Positions 49,146 through 59,593 of a DNA stretch of 64,000 bases are shown here, piece by piece. The notes below the pieces were generated by a model, which was not told the DNA's origin, did no database searches, and saw only the letters and a program-made list of their open reading frames with translations. The position numbers and the translations under genes were made by a program. Positions within the stretch are counted from its first letter, which is position 1, and every line of letters begins with the position of its first letter. The stretch is from Symbiotaphrina buchneri. Lineage: Eukaryota; Ascomycota; Symbiotaphrinales; Symbiotaphrinaceae. Location of the stretch: the NCBI GenBank assembly GCA_001599915.1, contig BCIG01000028.1, positions 124,001 to 188,000 of the forward strand. Direction: 5' to 3'.

Positions 49146-51091
49146 TTAAACCTCCTTGAGCTGAATAGATTCTAGGTGGACCCCATGCCCTGCTGCAGAG
49201 GTAGTAGAATCAACCTTTGAACCAAGTCCCTTTTCATCAGACTCATTAAAGTGTGTAACATCCAATGTTCTCGCGATTCTTTCATCAAATGCCTGTCTAT
49301 CTGCCTCAGGGAGATGAGACAAGTCAATGGCCACCTTGTCACCAAAAAGTGTTCCAATCTCCTCAAGACTATGTCCCTTCGTTTCTGGGAACTTGAGTAT
49401 GATCAGAGGAAGCATTGCTGAAGTTACAATGATGAACACAAGGTAGAACTTCCAGCCGATATCGTTGAAGGCCGGACCTGCAGCCGTGGTGTAGACTAGA
49501 GCCCGGATTTTAAAACGTGCTTCTTATCCAAGAGAGAGTCTTATACTTACTTGTAGTCACGAGGAAGAGACCTGCAATAGAGAAACCGACCCCTTGAGCC
49601 CGAATGTTGGTTGGAAAGATCTCAGTACACTTCAAGTTCGATATTAACTTAGTAGTTCAACAGGGTCTTTGAGTTCAACACGTACATGGACATAACTTGA
49701 TACATCCAACCCCGATCCATAGAACGTCACGAACAGGAACGTAAACAAGACACCCATGGCAGATCCAACCTTGTTCGTATTGTCAGGACCACCGTAATTG
49801 GCAACTAGAGTAGTCACGATTATGATACAGCAGATACAACCAATCTAGAAGTAGGTCAGCGGTTTGCATACGGTTCTATGGGGAAGAATGGAAGGTACTA
49901 GGCAAGTGATCATGACAGGCTTTCGTCCGAGACGGTCCAATACCAACGAATTAATGAAGTTCAAAATAGCCGCCCAGGTGTTGTACAGAGCTAAAAGCAT
50001 GAGTGGAAGCGAGCCGGAGAGTCCCAAGCCAGTGAGTTCAGTAACCTGTTTGGACTAAGTCTCTAGTCGGAAGACCACGATTTTGTTGACGGGCAGCTTA
50101 CCATGTAGTTGGTCATGACTAATACACCAGTACTCTGTGCACATGCTTGAACCCAGAAGCCGTAAAGCAAGCGCGTACGATACGATCTGATTTTCATAAT
50201 TTGCCAGAGGTTGCCGACTTTGTTTACTCGATCAAGAGCGAGTTGTGTCTGGATCTGAACAAACTCCTCCCTAGCACCTACATGAGTAGGATCTGCTCCA
50301 TTCTCGTGCAACTTTTGAAGGATCTCAAGTCCTGTAAAATCGTGTCAGGCGGAATTTATTGACGGAGTGCAAGCTTCCAAACCCACCTTCTTGGTCGTGG
50401 CCTCTGTCGATGAGCCACCTGGGCGATTCGGGAATCCAAGGGCTGCCGATACATAACAGGAGCGGTGCTACACACTGAAGAGCGACCAATAGTCGCCACT
50501 GGATTGTTGGGTTACTTTCGTAATAAGTTCCGAAGCCGCACCAGCCTGAAACAGCCTGAGTGCCAACGTCAGATTTGACATGTTGGCATGCATAACAATC
50601 AAGTGGTAACTCACGTATGCACAGCATATGACGAAGCCATGGGATCCCACGACTCTTCCTCTTTGGTTCGCCGGCGAGATTTCCGAAATGTACGTCGGTA
50701 CTGCGCAGTTGATCCATCCTACGGAGAGACCATTAAGGGCACGGAAGGCAAGGAACATTCCAATCTGTACAGATCCGGCCTGGAGTGCTGCGGATACCAG
50801 ACAGCAGAGGGCTGAGATCTGGATGGCTCGTTTTCGACCCAACTTGTCCAGCATCCAGAAGACAGTGAGAGCTCCGATTACACCAGCACCGGCATAGCCG
50901 CCATTGCTGGCACCGATGATAGACGAACCATAGGTAGTGTCTGACTCAAAGTCAAAGTATTCAAAGAACGAAGGCTGGCCAATGACCGAGCCGATGATGG
51001 CGGAGTTGAAGCCGTAGGTGAAGGATCCAAGAGTGACGAAGAAGGCAACGGCGAAGTTGTAACGATTCGCCTTGGCTCTTTGTATACCCAT
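49146..51091 (-). CDS. MFS sugar-type transporter
   Basis: Seven minus-strand exons: 51091-50615, 50555-50387, 50331-50102, 50045-49899, 49844-49686, 49629-49551, 49495-49146, giving 536 residues. Sugar-porter signatures: LGSFTYGFNSAIIG in helix 1, LDKLGRKRA in loop 2-3, PTYISEISPANQRGRVVG, WIPESPRWLIDRGHD before the central loop, LVLDRLGRKPVM in loop 8-9, and KFPETKGHSLEEIGTLFG at the C-terminus. Plasma-membrane proton symporter of hexose or related solutes by family; substrate not readable. It is divergent from the monooxygenase gene with about 1 kb of shared upstream DNA. The stop codon lies only about 65 bp from the recovery point of the AT-rich island, yet the frame is undamaged. The Met at 51091 precedes the first helix directly. 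Confidence 0.93.
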
Positions 51092-52121
51092 GCTGGCTGA
51101 TGGCGCCTCAGGTGCACGGAGTGAAATGATGAGAACAGAAGTATAGCAAGAAGATGGTGCAAGATTAAATGGGTCGCAATTGTGTGAATGTATAGATGTG
51201 ATCATATGACGTTCATACGTAGGCTTTATACGGCAGGCAGGGCAGGTAGATGAGCTGAGGGAACCTGGTAACTCTCGGAACAAGCAACTTGTGGGGTCCC
51301 CAGTCCTCCACAGACAACGAGATAGAGTGAGGCCGGACCCGCCGATGCCCAGGCCGATGCGATCACAGCCAGAAGCTGCCGCGTGTCGAGGACATACTTG
51401 CCAGTCCACGGCGGGCGAAACATGGAGAGGGTATCATCGGGTCCAGATTTTTGGCTCCTCCAACGCCCAAGCGCTCGCTGCAAAGGGGATAGAGTAGACT
51501 AGAGAAGGCTCCCTGGTGTGGACTGTGAAGACTCAGTCCTGCGGGTGGGTGTATGGAGATGGCGCGGTCGGGCGGAAGATGCCTCGTCACCCTAGAGCGA
51601 ACCATATCACTGGTCAACTATGTACGCGTCTGCTACTATGTACTGCTCACACCCCTCCCCCCATATATGCATGTGCGCAAGTATTCTCCTGCATGCGGCG
51701 CCCGCTAGCAGGGAGGTGGTCGAGGGGCACGGCACTACGGAATGGATAGACTCGGGCAAGGTCGCCGACATGAGACGTGGAGATGGTGCGGGGGAAGGCG
51801 CGTTGGGGCATGTCGGCGAACGGCCCGTAGTCCCATGCAGCCACCGCAGTAGCGCCCTAATATACCCGGCCCTGCCTCCCCGACTGCCCGCATCCTCGCC
51901 GCCGCGCCAATGCCCTTGGCAATGATTGGCGAGGTGGTGGGATGGAGAGATGAGGCCATCCGATGGATAACCCCCCACAAATGCAGCCAGCCGCCCGCCT
52001 CTGACCTTTGTTTGCTCAGAACGCATATCATTGTGACCCAGCTACTTGTCATCTCCGCCTGGCTCCATCACAGACACTTTTCAAGTCGACGTAACCTGAT
52101 ATCAACAGCAACGGTTTCAAC
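51092..52121. promoter_or_regulatory. Divergent MFS2/BVMO promoter with TCGCCGA inverted pair
   Basis: A perfect 10-bp inverted repeat, TCGCCGACAT at 51762-51771 and ATGTCGGCGA at 51810-51819, with a 38-bp spacer, lies between the two start codons. The core TCGCCGA recurs before several neighbouring genes. ORFs on both strands in this interval overlap and show no domain. Confidence 0.55.
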
Positions 52122-54168
52122 ATGACTACCAACGGGCATGCAAATGGCGTTCCACCAGCGAAGTCGAAGTCTCGCTATGCGGTTTCAGAGAAGAAGCTGG
52201 GTGAAGCCCGACTGCTGCGAGTTATCTCAGTTGGGGCGGGCGCATCGGGTTTGAACTTGGCACGACAGATTAGCCTGCACATGAAGAACATTGACCTTAT
52301 GCTGTACGAGAAGAACCCAGAGGTTGGAGGTACCTGGTTCGAAAACAAGTACCCTGGATGTGCCTGTGATATTCCATCACACAACTACCAGTTTACCTGG
52401 GAACCAAATCCACATTGGAGCACCTTGTAACTTGACCTACCTTAAATTCGCTCCAAGATATCCTGTCGGCTGAAATGTCAATAGTTATTCGGCTGCTCCT
52501 GAGATCTTAAAATACTTCCGTGACGTGGCGGAAAAGTATGATCTCTATAAATACATCAAACTCAGCCATCGGGTCGTCGAGGCAAGTTGGGATGATGAAG
52601 AGGGCGTTTGGAAGCTACGGATCGAAGATACAACAACAGGCACCATTTTTGACGACTGGTGCCATTTTATGATCACAGCGTCAGGCATCCTCAAGTATGT
52701 CTTCCATGTCAACCTTTTGCTGACGGAAGTTCCTTGGATCGTGACTGATGTCGATGAAACAGCAATTGGAAGTGGCCAGACATCCCTGGACTGCATTCGT
52801 TCAAGGGCGAATTACTACACAGCGCTGCTTGGGATGACAACGCCTCCTGGAAAGGCAAGACTGTTGCCGTGCTTGGTTATGGATCTTCAGGCGTCCAAAT
52901 CGTGCCAACCATTCAACCAGGTCAGTTCAAGTGGAAATAGTCGACCGGGGTTTCTGCTAAAATGGTTCCATAGATGTCAAAAAGTTGGTGACGTTTATCC
53001 GGAGCCCAACGTGGATCACGGCTGGCTTTGCACAGAGCAAGGCAGGACCTGGAGGAGCCAATTTTGAATGTGAGTCCACTCGTGAAACGCCCGAGAACTC
53101 AGTGCAAACATTACCTAGTTTCCACCGAAGAAAAAGACAACTTCCGAAATCATCCTAAGGAATATCTCCAATATCGAAAAGAGGTGGAGGCGGAGTTGAA
53201 TAAGCGATTCAAATTCGTAAGTCCCCGAGTCTTATGACAGTAAATCTAGTGCTGAGTACATCAAACAGATCATAAAAGACAGCCCTGAGCAAGCGGAAGC
53301 AGTGCGGTTTTCTATTAATGAGATGACGAGAAAGCTCGGAAAGGACTCTCCACTACTAGAGAAGCTTATTCCAGACTTTGGCGTGGGGTGCAGACGGCCT
53401 ACTCCGGGAAATGGTTACCTTGAATCTTTGACGAAGGATAACGTACGAGTTGTAATGGATGACATCGCTGAAATCGTACCTGAAGGAATCAAATTGTCGA
53501 CTGGAGAAGTCATCGAAGTTGATATGTTCATTTGCGCGACAGGGTTTGATATATCATTCCGCCCACGGTATCCAGTTACAGGTCGGAATGGTATCACTCT
53601 TGGTGACCAGTGGAAAGATATGCCTACAGGTTACCTGTCGCTCGCAGTTCCCAACTTCCCTAATCATTTCAGTGAGTGTTTCTTTCCTCGGGCCTAGTGT
53701 GAGTGTATGTCACTAATGCTTTATATAGTGTTCCTTGGTCCGAGTGCTCCCATCGGCCACGGCTCTGTTCTACCAATTATTGAACACGCGACAAAATACA
53801 TGTTACACATGATTTACAAATTTCAGACACAAGACATCAAAAGCGTTGACGTTACCCAGGAGGCAGTAGATGACTTCACCGAACACACTCAAACTTATAT
53901 GGAGCGTACCGCATGGACTACACACTGCCGATCATGGTTCAAAAACGGGAAGATCGACGGCCCCGTTATAGCATTACATCCAGGAAGTCGCGTTCATTGG
54001 TTCCACATGCTAGACGAACCACGTTACGAAGACTATAGGTGGGAAGGACTCCAGAGAAATCGATTTTCATACCTAGGTGATGGTTTTTCGGTAAAAGAAG
54101 CTGAAGGCAGAGACACGACTTATTACTTTGATCATCCAGACGAAGGTTATGAGTTTGCAGTTTACTGA
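52122..54168 (+). CDS. Baeyer-Villiger-type flavin monooxygenase
   Basis: Seven exons, 52122-52426, 52485-52694, 52763-52920, 52974-53069, 53119-53216, 53269-53671 and 53729-54168, give 569 residues. FAD-binding GAGASG is at residues 38-43, followed by YEKNPEVGGTWFENKYPG and CDIPSHNYQFTWEPNPHWS. The Baeyer-Villiger fingerprint FXGXXXHXXXW is present as FKGELLHSAAW at 185-195. The NADPH-binding GYGSSG is at 210-215. A late ATGFD motif and a C-terminal GPVIALHPGSRVHWFHML follow. Type I BVMOs insert oxygen next to a ketone, giving an ester or lactone, with NADPH and O2. No signal peptide. It shares its promoter region with MFS2, so uptake and oxidation may be coregulated. Relatives in fungi act on steroids, terpenoids and cyclic ketones; the substrate here is unknown. 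Intact. Confidence 0.93.
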
Positions 54169-54830
54169 AAGAAGGATATACCTTCGGCCGGAGGCAAGAA
54201 TCAGACCTCCATACCCTCTGAATAGATTTGATTGTTGTATATTTCAGGGCCGTCCTCATGAACAACCCCAGGAAAGTTCTATATAGATGAATTGAAAAAA
54301 AATGCCGTCCTCTGACACGAGTCACTGACTGGTACCTATGGAGGGTGGTTGTAATATGATGAAATGATCAGTCCTTGAATCCTAGTCGGCCTTACAATCC
54401 ATGCTTCTCTCCTGTGCAACCGAATACATCTAGGGTAGGGTGATTTTCATGGGCCTGTGAATAACAGGCATATACGGCTTGGATATACGGTTTCGTGATA
54501 TGTGTCTTGCAGACTTGTGAGGGGTAACGCGACAGATACTCCAGTTAAAACACGTCTTCTCCCGCCTAATATCGACTACACTTCAATTTGACTACTGAAA
54601 TGCCGAGGTTGCCGTAAAGCTATTCGGGCATACCCATAGATTTTTTTTATTCGTCACTTCTAATTTCCTTAATTTCAACTGCCAGATCCGTCTTGGCAGG
54701 AGCTACGAAATCACTTCAAGGAAACTCTCTTTAGATGCCGATAAATCTAGATGCTTTCATTCCAGGGATGTAATGGACTGATAGTAATTCTCAAAGTCAG
54801 GTTCATTAGTACAAGATGCACTCTTCTATA
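54169..54830. other. Convergent intergenic region
   Basis: Between the 3' ends of the monooxygenase and SDR genes; moderately AT-rich; ORF 53966-54325 (-) is a shadow of the monooxygenase. Nothing supported. Confidence 0.5.
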
Positions 54831-55746
54831 TTATTTCGCACAGAATCCCCCATCAACAGTGACAGATGTGCCCGTCGTGAACGTATTCTGAGGAGCTGCC
54901 AAGAAAAGGATCGCAGCATCAAGGTCGTTAGGATGACCCCATCTTGCTGCCGGGGTCCTGCCCATCAGATAAGAATTGACGACTGGGTCTTTCGCATACA
55001 CATCGTTCATTGTGGTCCTCACAAATCTGATGTTAATCAGTCAAGGGTGTGTAGGATACGCAGGATGGGAGGGGGCCCATGCACATAAGAGGATAAAGAT
55101 AGCTTACCCAGGACAGAGGCAGTTGACTTGGATCCCCCTGCTGGCCCATTCATTACTAAAAGCTTTGGTCATCTGTACCACTGCCGCCTTGGTCGTCGAG
55201 TAAACGCTGGTGTTCATGTTGGCTTGGAATGCTGTTACCGATCCTATGTTTATTATCTTCCCGCCATGATCTGAGGACAACAGTTTCCGTCCAAATTCCT
55301 GGCATGAGACATAGATCGCTTTTAGATTGATATTGATGACCTGTAACAATTCCCGTTTAGAGAGCCGGAGGTTTAAACAGTCAAATGCTTACAAAATCGA
55401 TGTCTTCATCAGTGACATTCTCGCAGAGGTTCCGCCGTATCACACCAGCGCAATTGACTAGTATATCTGGTACAATCCCCGCCTCCCAGATTGACGCGAA
55501 GCAAGCACGCAGTCCCTTGGTATCGCTTACGTCGCAATGAAACGCTCGGAAGGCACTGCCACTGTCTGTAACCGACTTCTGAAGAGCAGCGGAGTTTTGA
55601 TCATTGGGGAGCTCAATAGAGACAATCGAAGCTCCAGCTTTAGCAAGCGCGAGCGTCATTGACGAACCCAAGCCTCCCGTAGCACCAGTCACAATGGCCG
55701 TCTTACCCCGCAGGGAGAACATCTCTTGCAGATAATCTGCTGTCAT
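54831..55746 (-). CDS. Short-chain dehydrogenase (2-deoxy-D-gluconate 3-dehydrogenase/KduD-like)
   Basis: Minus-strand exons 55746-55393, 55340-55108 and 55026-54831 give 260 residues. Cofactor loop TGATGGLG follows FSLRGKTAIV; then CDVSD, LVNCAGVIRR, the catalytic Ser in NIGSVTAF, Tyr and Lys in YSTTKAAVVQMTKA, QVNCLCPGFVRTTM, and the end TGTSVTVDGGFCAK. The overall pattern (FSLRGKTA start, ASRGIQVNCLCPG, GHPNDLDAAILFLA) resembles sugar-acid dehydrogenases of the KduD/gluconate type, oxidising a secondary alcohol with NAD(P). Substrate not proven. It is convergent with the monooxygenase and divergent from the DUF3237 gene. The Met at 55746 is preferred over an upstream non-ATG start. Confidence 0.9.
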
Positions 55747-56322
55747 GGTGAAGAAGGGCAAAACGAATGCTTCTGCAGCATGTGATCAATCGCCAATGGA
55801 GTCACTTGCGATCTGTACCTGTGTTCACTGTCAGAGCAAAGTCACTTTCGCGTTGGACAGCTCTCTTATAGCGTCATCATTAAGGACCGCCGGAGATCAG
55901 CTAACTGATTCGCGATATCTGACCCCACCTAGCTGGACGCCGGTCGCCGACCAGCGATCTCGGTCGGTGTCGTGCGGTGGAGGCCATGGACTAACTTCTT
56001 CTCGGCTTATCATGCCCCTCCGTCTACCCCGCATCAAGTTGGCACCCATCGGACCGAGCAGGCTTCCTCAGCCGCGACGGAATGTTCGGCGAGATTTACT
56101 TCGATATCTTGTGACACGAGCATGCCTAATGCCTTTTTAAAAGAACAGGGGACTCTCGTGGAGCTAGATACAGTTGTCTTATGCCCAGAGAGAAATACAG
56201 ATAGTCGCGTCAAAGAAAGTATATCCCGCGTGACTTAACACAACCGCGGCCATTTTCTTGCCCGTCCTACGAAACTGCCATAGACATTATCAAAATACAA
56301 GGCCAGCTTCGCTACAGCTACC
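55747..56322. promoter_or_regulatory. Divergent SDR/DUF3237 promoter with TCGCCGA motif
   Basis: TCGCCGA occurs at 55944-55950 inside GGTCGCCGACC, about 200 bp from the SDR start and 375 bp from the DUF3237 start. No gene is supported here. Confidence 0.45.
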
Positions 56323-56983
56323 ATGGCTCCTACACTCGAGCTCTGCTTCACAATGCGAGGATACATGGGCAAAGAGAACGTCCTTGATCTTAAGACCATC
56401 AAGAGTGGGCCAATCAGAGGCATCACGCCAATAACACATGGCTTCGTGGAAGGATCGGGCTTGAAAGTAGAACTTATACCTGGGGGNNNNNNNNNNNNNN
56501 NNNNNNNNNNNNNNNNNNNNNNNNNNNNNNNNNNNNNNNNNNNNNNNNNNNNNNNNNNNNNNNNNNNNNNNNNNNNNNNNNNNNNNGGGGGGGGGATTGG
56601 ATTCTGGTACGTGTTCAAGTTATGATGACTTGATGCTCTAGGAGTAAGGCCTCATTTCTGATGTTGGATAGTTCGATCCTGCCACAAAGGTGTCACACCT
56701 AGACGTCCGCACCCAGGGTCGAACGGCCGACGGTCACAGTCTATACATTCATTACACTGGAATTTTGAAGGTTGATGAGGCAGGCAGAAAGGTCTTAGAA
56801 TTTCAACCTGGCGCGAAAACCACGAACTATGGGGACCATGAATGGTTTTCAGGGCCAATTATGGAGACCAGCGATCCGAAGTTCAAGTGGGTTGAAACGA
56901 CGCTGTTTGTGGGCCAGGGACACTTCGTGGTGGATGAGGGAGGCTCCGCTGTAGAGTATGAGATCTACAAAGTTACCAATTGA
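56323..56983 (+). CDS. DUF3237-family protein, with assembly gap inside exon 1
   Basis: Exon 1 is 56323-56606 and exon 2 is 56672-56983, separated by a 65-bp intron (GTACGT...ATAG). Exon 1 reads PTLELCFTMRGYMG, IRGITPITHGFVEGSGL and KVELIPGG, then a G run, 100 Ns (56487-56586), another G run and DWIL; exon 2 continues FDPATKVSHLDVRTQGRTADG to EYEIYKVTN. This is the order of DUF3237, a small beta-barrel family of unproven activity often found beside oxidoreductases in catabolic gene sets. In the family a short Gly-rich turn joins the two flanks of the gap, so probably few real bases are missing. The 100-N gap is the standard placeholder for unknown size. No signal peptide. Confidence 0.85.
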
Positions 56984-57428
56984 ATGCATTTTGATCGCAA
57001 GCTGCAAGAAGTATCTGCTTCCAATTGTGAGGTGGATGCCTGTCCTACATTACCCAACGGTGCTTCAACAATTATGGGTTCCGCGAGAAGGCGAAGCATT
57101 CCACGACAAGGAGAGTTTAGGTACGTAGGTAGGTACTGGGTCATGATTCGGACTTAGGGGCCGCGTCCAACGATACTACTAATAGCGCAAATACTAATCC
57201 GTAATTCTGTAGTGCGTGTGGGCGTGCTTGACCGCGGGGCTAACCCCGCCCCCTCCTTCCCCATGGCCGACCCGGACACGCCGACATACTCGGCCCACTT
57301 GACCGGCGGTTCATGACTTCGCCGACGCAGGTACGTTCCGGCTACTCATAAAACGACACTTGGAGCTTTCAGCAACGGGACCTTTCAGCAACGCAAGCAG
57401 TGTCGCGAATTTAGACTGGGCTGCAGCT
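56984..57428. promoter_or_regulatory. Cyclase-gene upstream region with TCGCCGA motif
   Basis: TCGCCGA at 57319-57325 (in TTCGCCGACG) lies 104 bp before the cyclase ATG, and CCG-N7-CGG lies at 57281-57293. No gene is supported here. Confidence 0.45.
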
Positions 57429-58786
57429 ATGGACGTCGTGGATAAGCTCTTTCCCAGGGGTCTGCCGACCTTGGCTGAACTCGAAGGGTTTAATGCCGGG
57501 AAAAACGTACCAGCGGAAACTGCATGGATCTGGGGGAAGGATGATGAGGTAGGTGCAGCGCAGAAGACGAAAAGTCCGAGGACAGAGCGTTTCTGCTTTC
57601 CTGTGTAACCTGTAGCAGACTGCTAATCTGTTATGCACTTGATCAAGCTGGGTCGAATCAACCTTCTCACACCTGCCGTTACTCAAGCAGCGAAAGAAAG
57701 TGATCTTCGTGATGGGACAACTGTATCCCTCAAGCAAGGCTTCATGATCTCAGACATCTCCTAGTAGACTGACCAGCTTAGTTGGTCTCTTGCCCTACCG
57801 AAACATCCCTCCTTCCATCGACATGCTGTGAAGCACACGATCTCAGTTCATCCATTTAATCCCTGTATCTTTGACGACTTCTATGATATGAACACACAGT
57901 CAGGTAGCCAGTGGGACGGGTTACGCCATTTTGGACATCTAGGGATCCAGCGGATGTATAACAATCTCAGCCCCGAGGAGATTTATTCCGGTAATTGCAG
58001 CTGAGCTCCATCATACTGATACTCCCTTGATGCTCTATGCTCACTCTGATAGGCACTCGTTGTGGGATACAGGCAGTATCTAAACATGGAATTACGGGTC
58101 GAGGAGTACTGTTAGACCATTACTCTTGGGCTCAGAAGCATGATCGCGCTTATGATCCATTCTCTGGACATCAAATCCCAGCAACCGAACTCAGAGAGGT
58201 TGCGAAAGAACAGCGCGTTGAATTCAAAGTCGGCGATATTTTACTTATTCGAAGTGGCTATATATCCAGATACAACGAACTACAGTCGTCCGACCCCGAT
58301 AAGCTGGAGGATCTGGCAAAGAACCCATGTTTTGCTGGAGTTGAGCAAAGTGAAGATATGAAAACGTTTTTGCATGATTCGTGAGTATAGATGCAATTCC
58401 TTTCAATTCAGCGGCTAATTCCTAGAAGCTACTTTGCGGCAGTTGCAGGTGATGCGCCTGCATTCGAAGCCTATCCACACAAGACAGAGTGGCAACTGCA
58501 TGAGTTCTTACTAGGACTTTGGGGCTGCTTGATAGGAGAAATGTTTGATCTCGAGGTTGGTGTCTTTTGCGCATCTCCCTACTGAGGAGGTGAAGCTGAT
58601 CAGGGTCTTTTTCCGGAGTAGGCATTATCGACAGAGTGCGAGACGAGGCAGCGCTGGTCCTTCTTCTTTACAAGTGCACCCTTCAACGCACCAGGTTAGA
58701 TGTTCATCACCAATCAGATGTTTGAACTAACACGTCCCTGCACAGGCGGTATCGCAAGTTTCGCAAACGCTCTCGCCATCTTTTGA
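57429..58786 (+). CDS. Cyclase-family metal-dependent hydrolase (kynurenine-formamidase fold)
   Basis: Seven exons, 57429-57548, 57648-57733, 57782-57990, 58053-58380, 58426-58555, 58622-58694 and 58746-58786, give 328 residues. The family hallmarks are WIWGKDDELGRINLLTP, the metal region GSQWDGLRHFGHLG (fungal form of HXGTHXDXPXH, keeping Asp and His), GVLLDHYSW, VGDILLIRSGYI, and AAVAGDAPAFEAYP, with the end WSFFFTSAPFNAPGGIASFANALAIF. Bacterial relatives hydrolyse amides, lactones or cyclic diones with a bound metal. Intron 2 (57734-57781, 48 bp) starts with GCAAGG, a GC-AG intron; only this choice keeps the conserved VSLNWSL in frame. The first ATG in the open frame with good context is 57429; a non-ATG extension exists upstream. 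Codirectional with the DUF3237 and HisD-like genes. Confidence 0.88.
57734..57781 (+). other. GC-AG intron in the cyclase gene
   Basis: Donor AA|GCAAGG, branch-like TGACC shortly before the acceptor GCTTAG. Phase agrees with both neighbours and no GT donor nearby does. Confidence 0.75.
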
Positions 58787-59593
58787 GACTTGAGACCTCC
58801 TGGAGGCCAGGAGAGGTCTGGCGGCCACCTGCAAAAAGTGCCACTATGCTAAGTGCGAGCTGTGTTATATGAGAACATATTATCGTGTCTTGCTTGAAGA
58901 GGAGGAGCTGAACGATGTCTTTTTGCGTATTCTTCCATAACAGCATGGCTCCTCTGCATTCTCTTCGTCTAATTCGTGTGCCTAAAGTGGTTAGGCAGCC
59001 CTGGCTTTGCTGACAAGGCAATCGAACATTACTTATGCATAAGACTTTCTTTCTCCGCTCTCACATAATTGCATAATACACTATCACGAAAGACATTAAG
59101 CGTAGTTTCGAAGTAGCTTTCGCCGAGCACTTCGGACCAACGCTACTGTGCTTGGAATCTAGAGCGTCCCGCAGGTGAGGCCTGACCCTACCCTGTCCGA
59201 GCACCCTCCACTCTCCGAGGTTAGCGCGAAGTCGTGACGATCTCGAGCCCCGAGGTTCGCCGATGCATTTGCGGCGAAGGTCGGCGAGGCAGCTATATCC
59301 TAGTATGGTGGACGACGACGTGCATTTCAGACCCCTCGTCGCTCCAGGCTACTCCTGTAGTCATCCGCGCGTTGGGCGGGGCGGCTCTCTGGCAGCTGCA
59401 GCAGGTGACCCTGCCTTCCGGTCGCCGGCGTTGCAAGCTCTAGATCGTGGCTCCAAAGTTCTAACCCTAGGCAATTTCCGACTAGGAGATTGTTCCTGGA
59501 AGCACTGCGTCATATTTTCCGTATATATTGAAAATTCTTCCGCTACTTTTCAAGGCTTCTGAGATTCACCTCATAACATCGTCCGTAGCCGCG
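58787..59593. promoter_or_regulatory. HisD-like gene upstream region with paired TCGCCGA motifs
   Basis: TCGCCGA at 59257-59263 (+) and its reverse complement at 59281-59287 lie about 310-335 bp before the start codon; between them is the imperfect palindrome CGCCG-N9-CGGCG (59258-59276). No gene is supported here; ORF 58707-59021 (-) has no motif. Confidence 0.45.
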
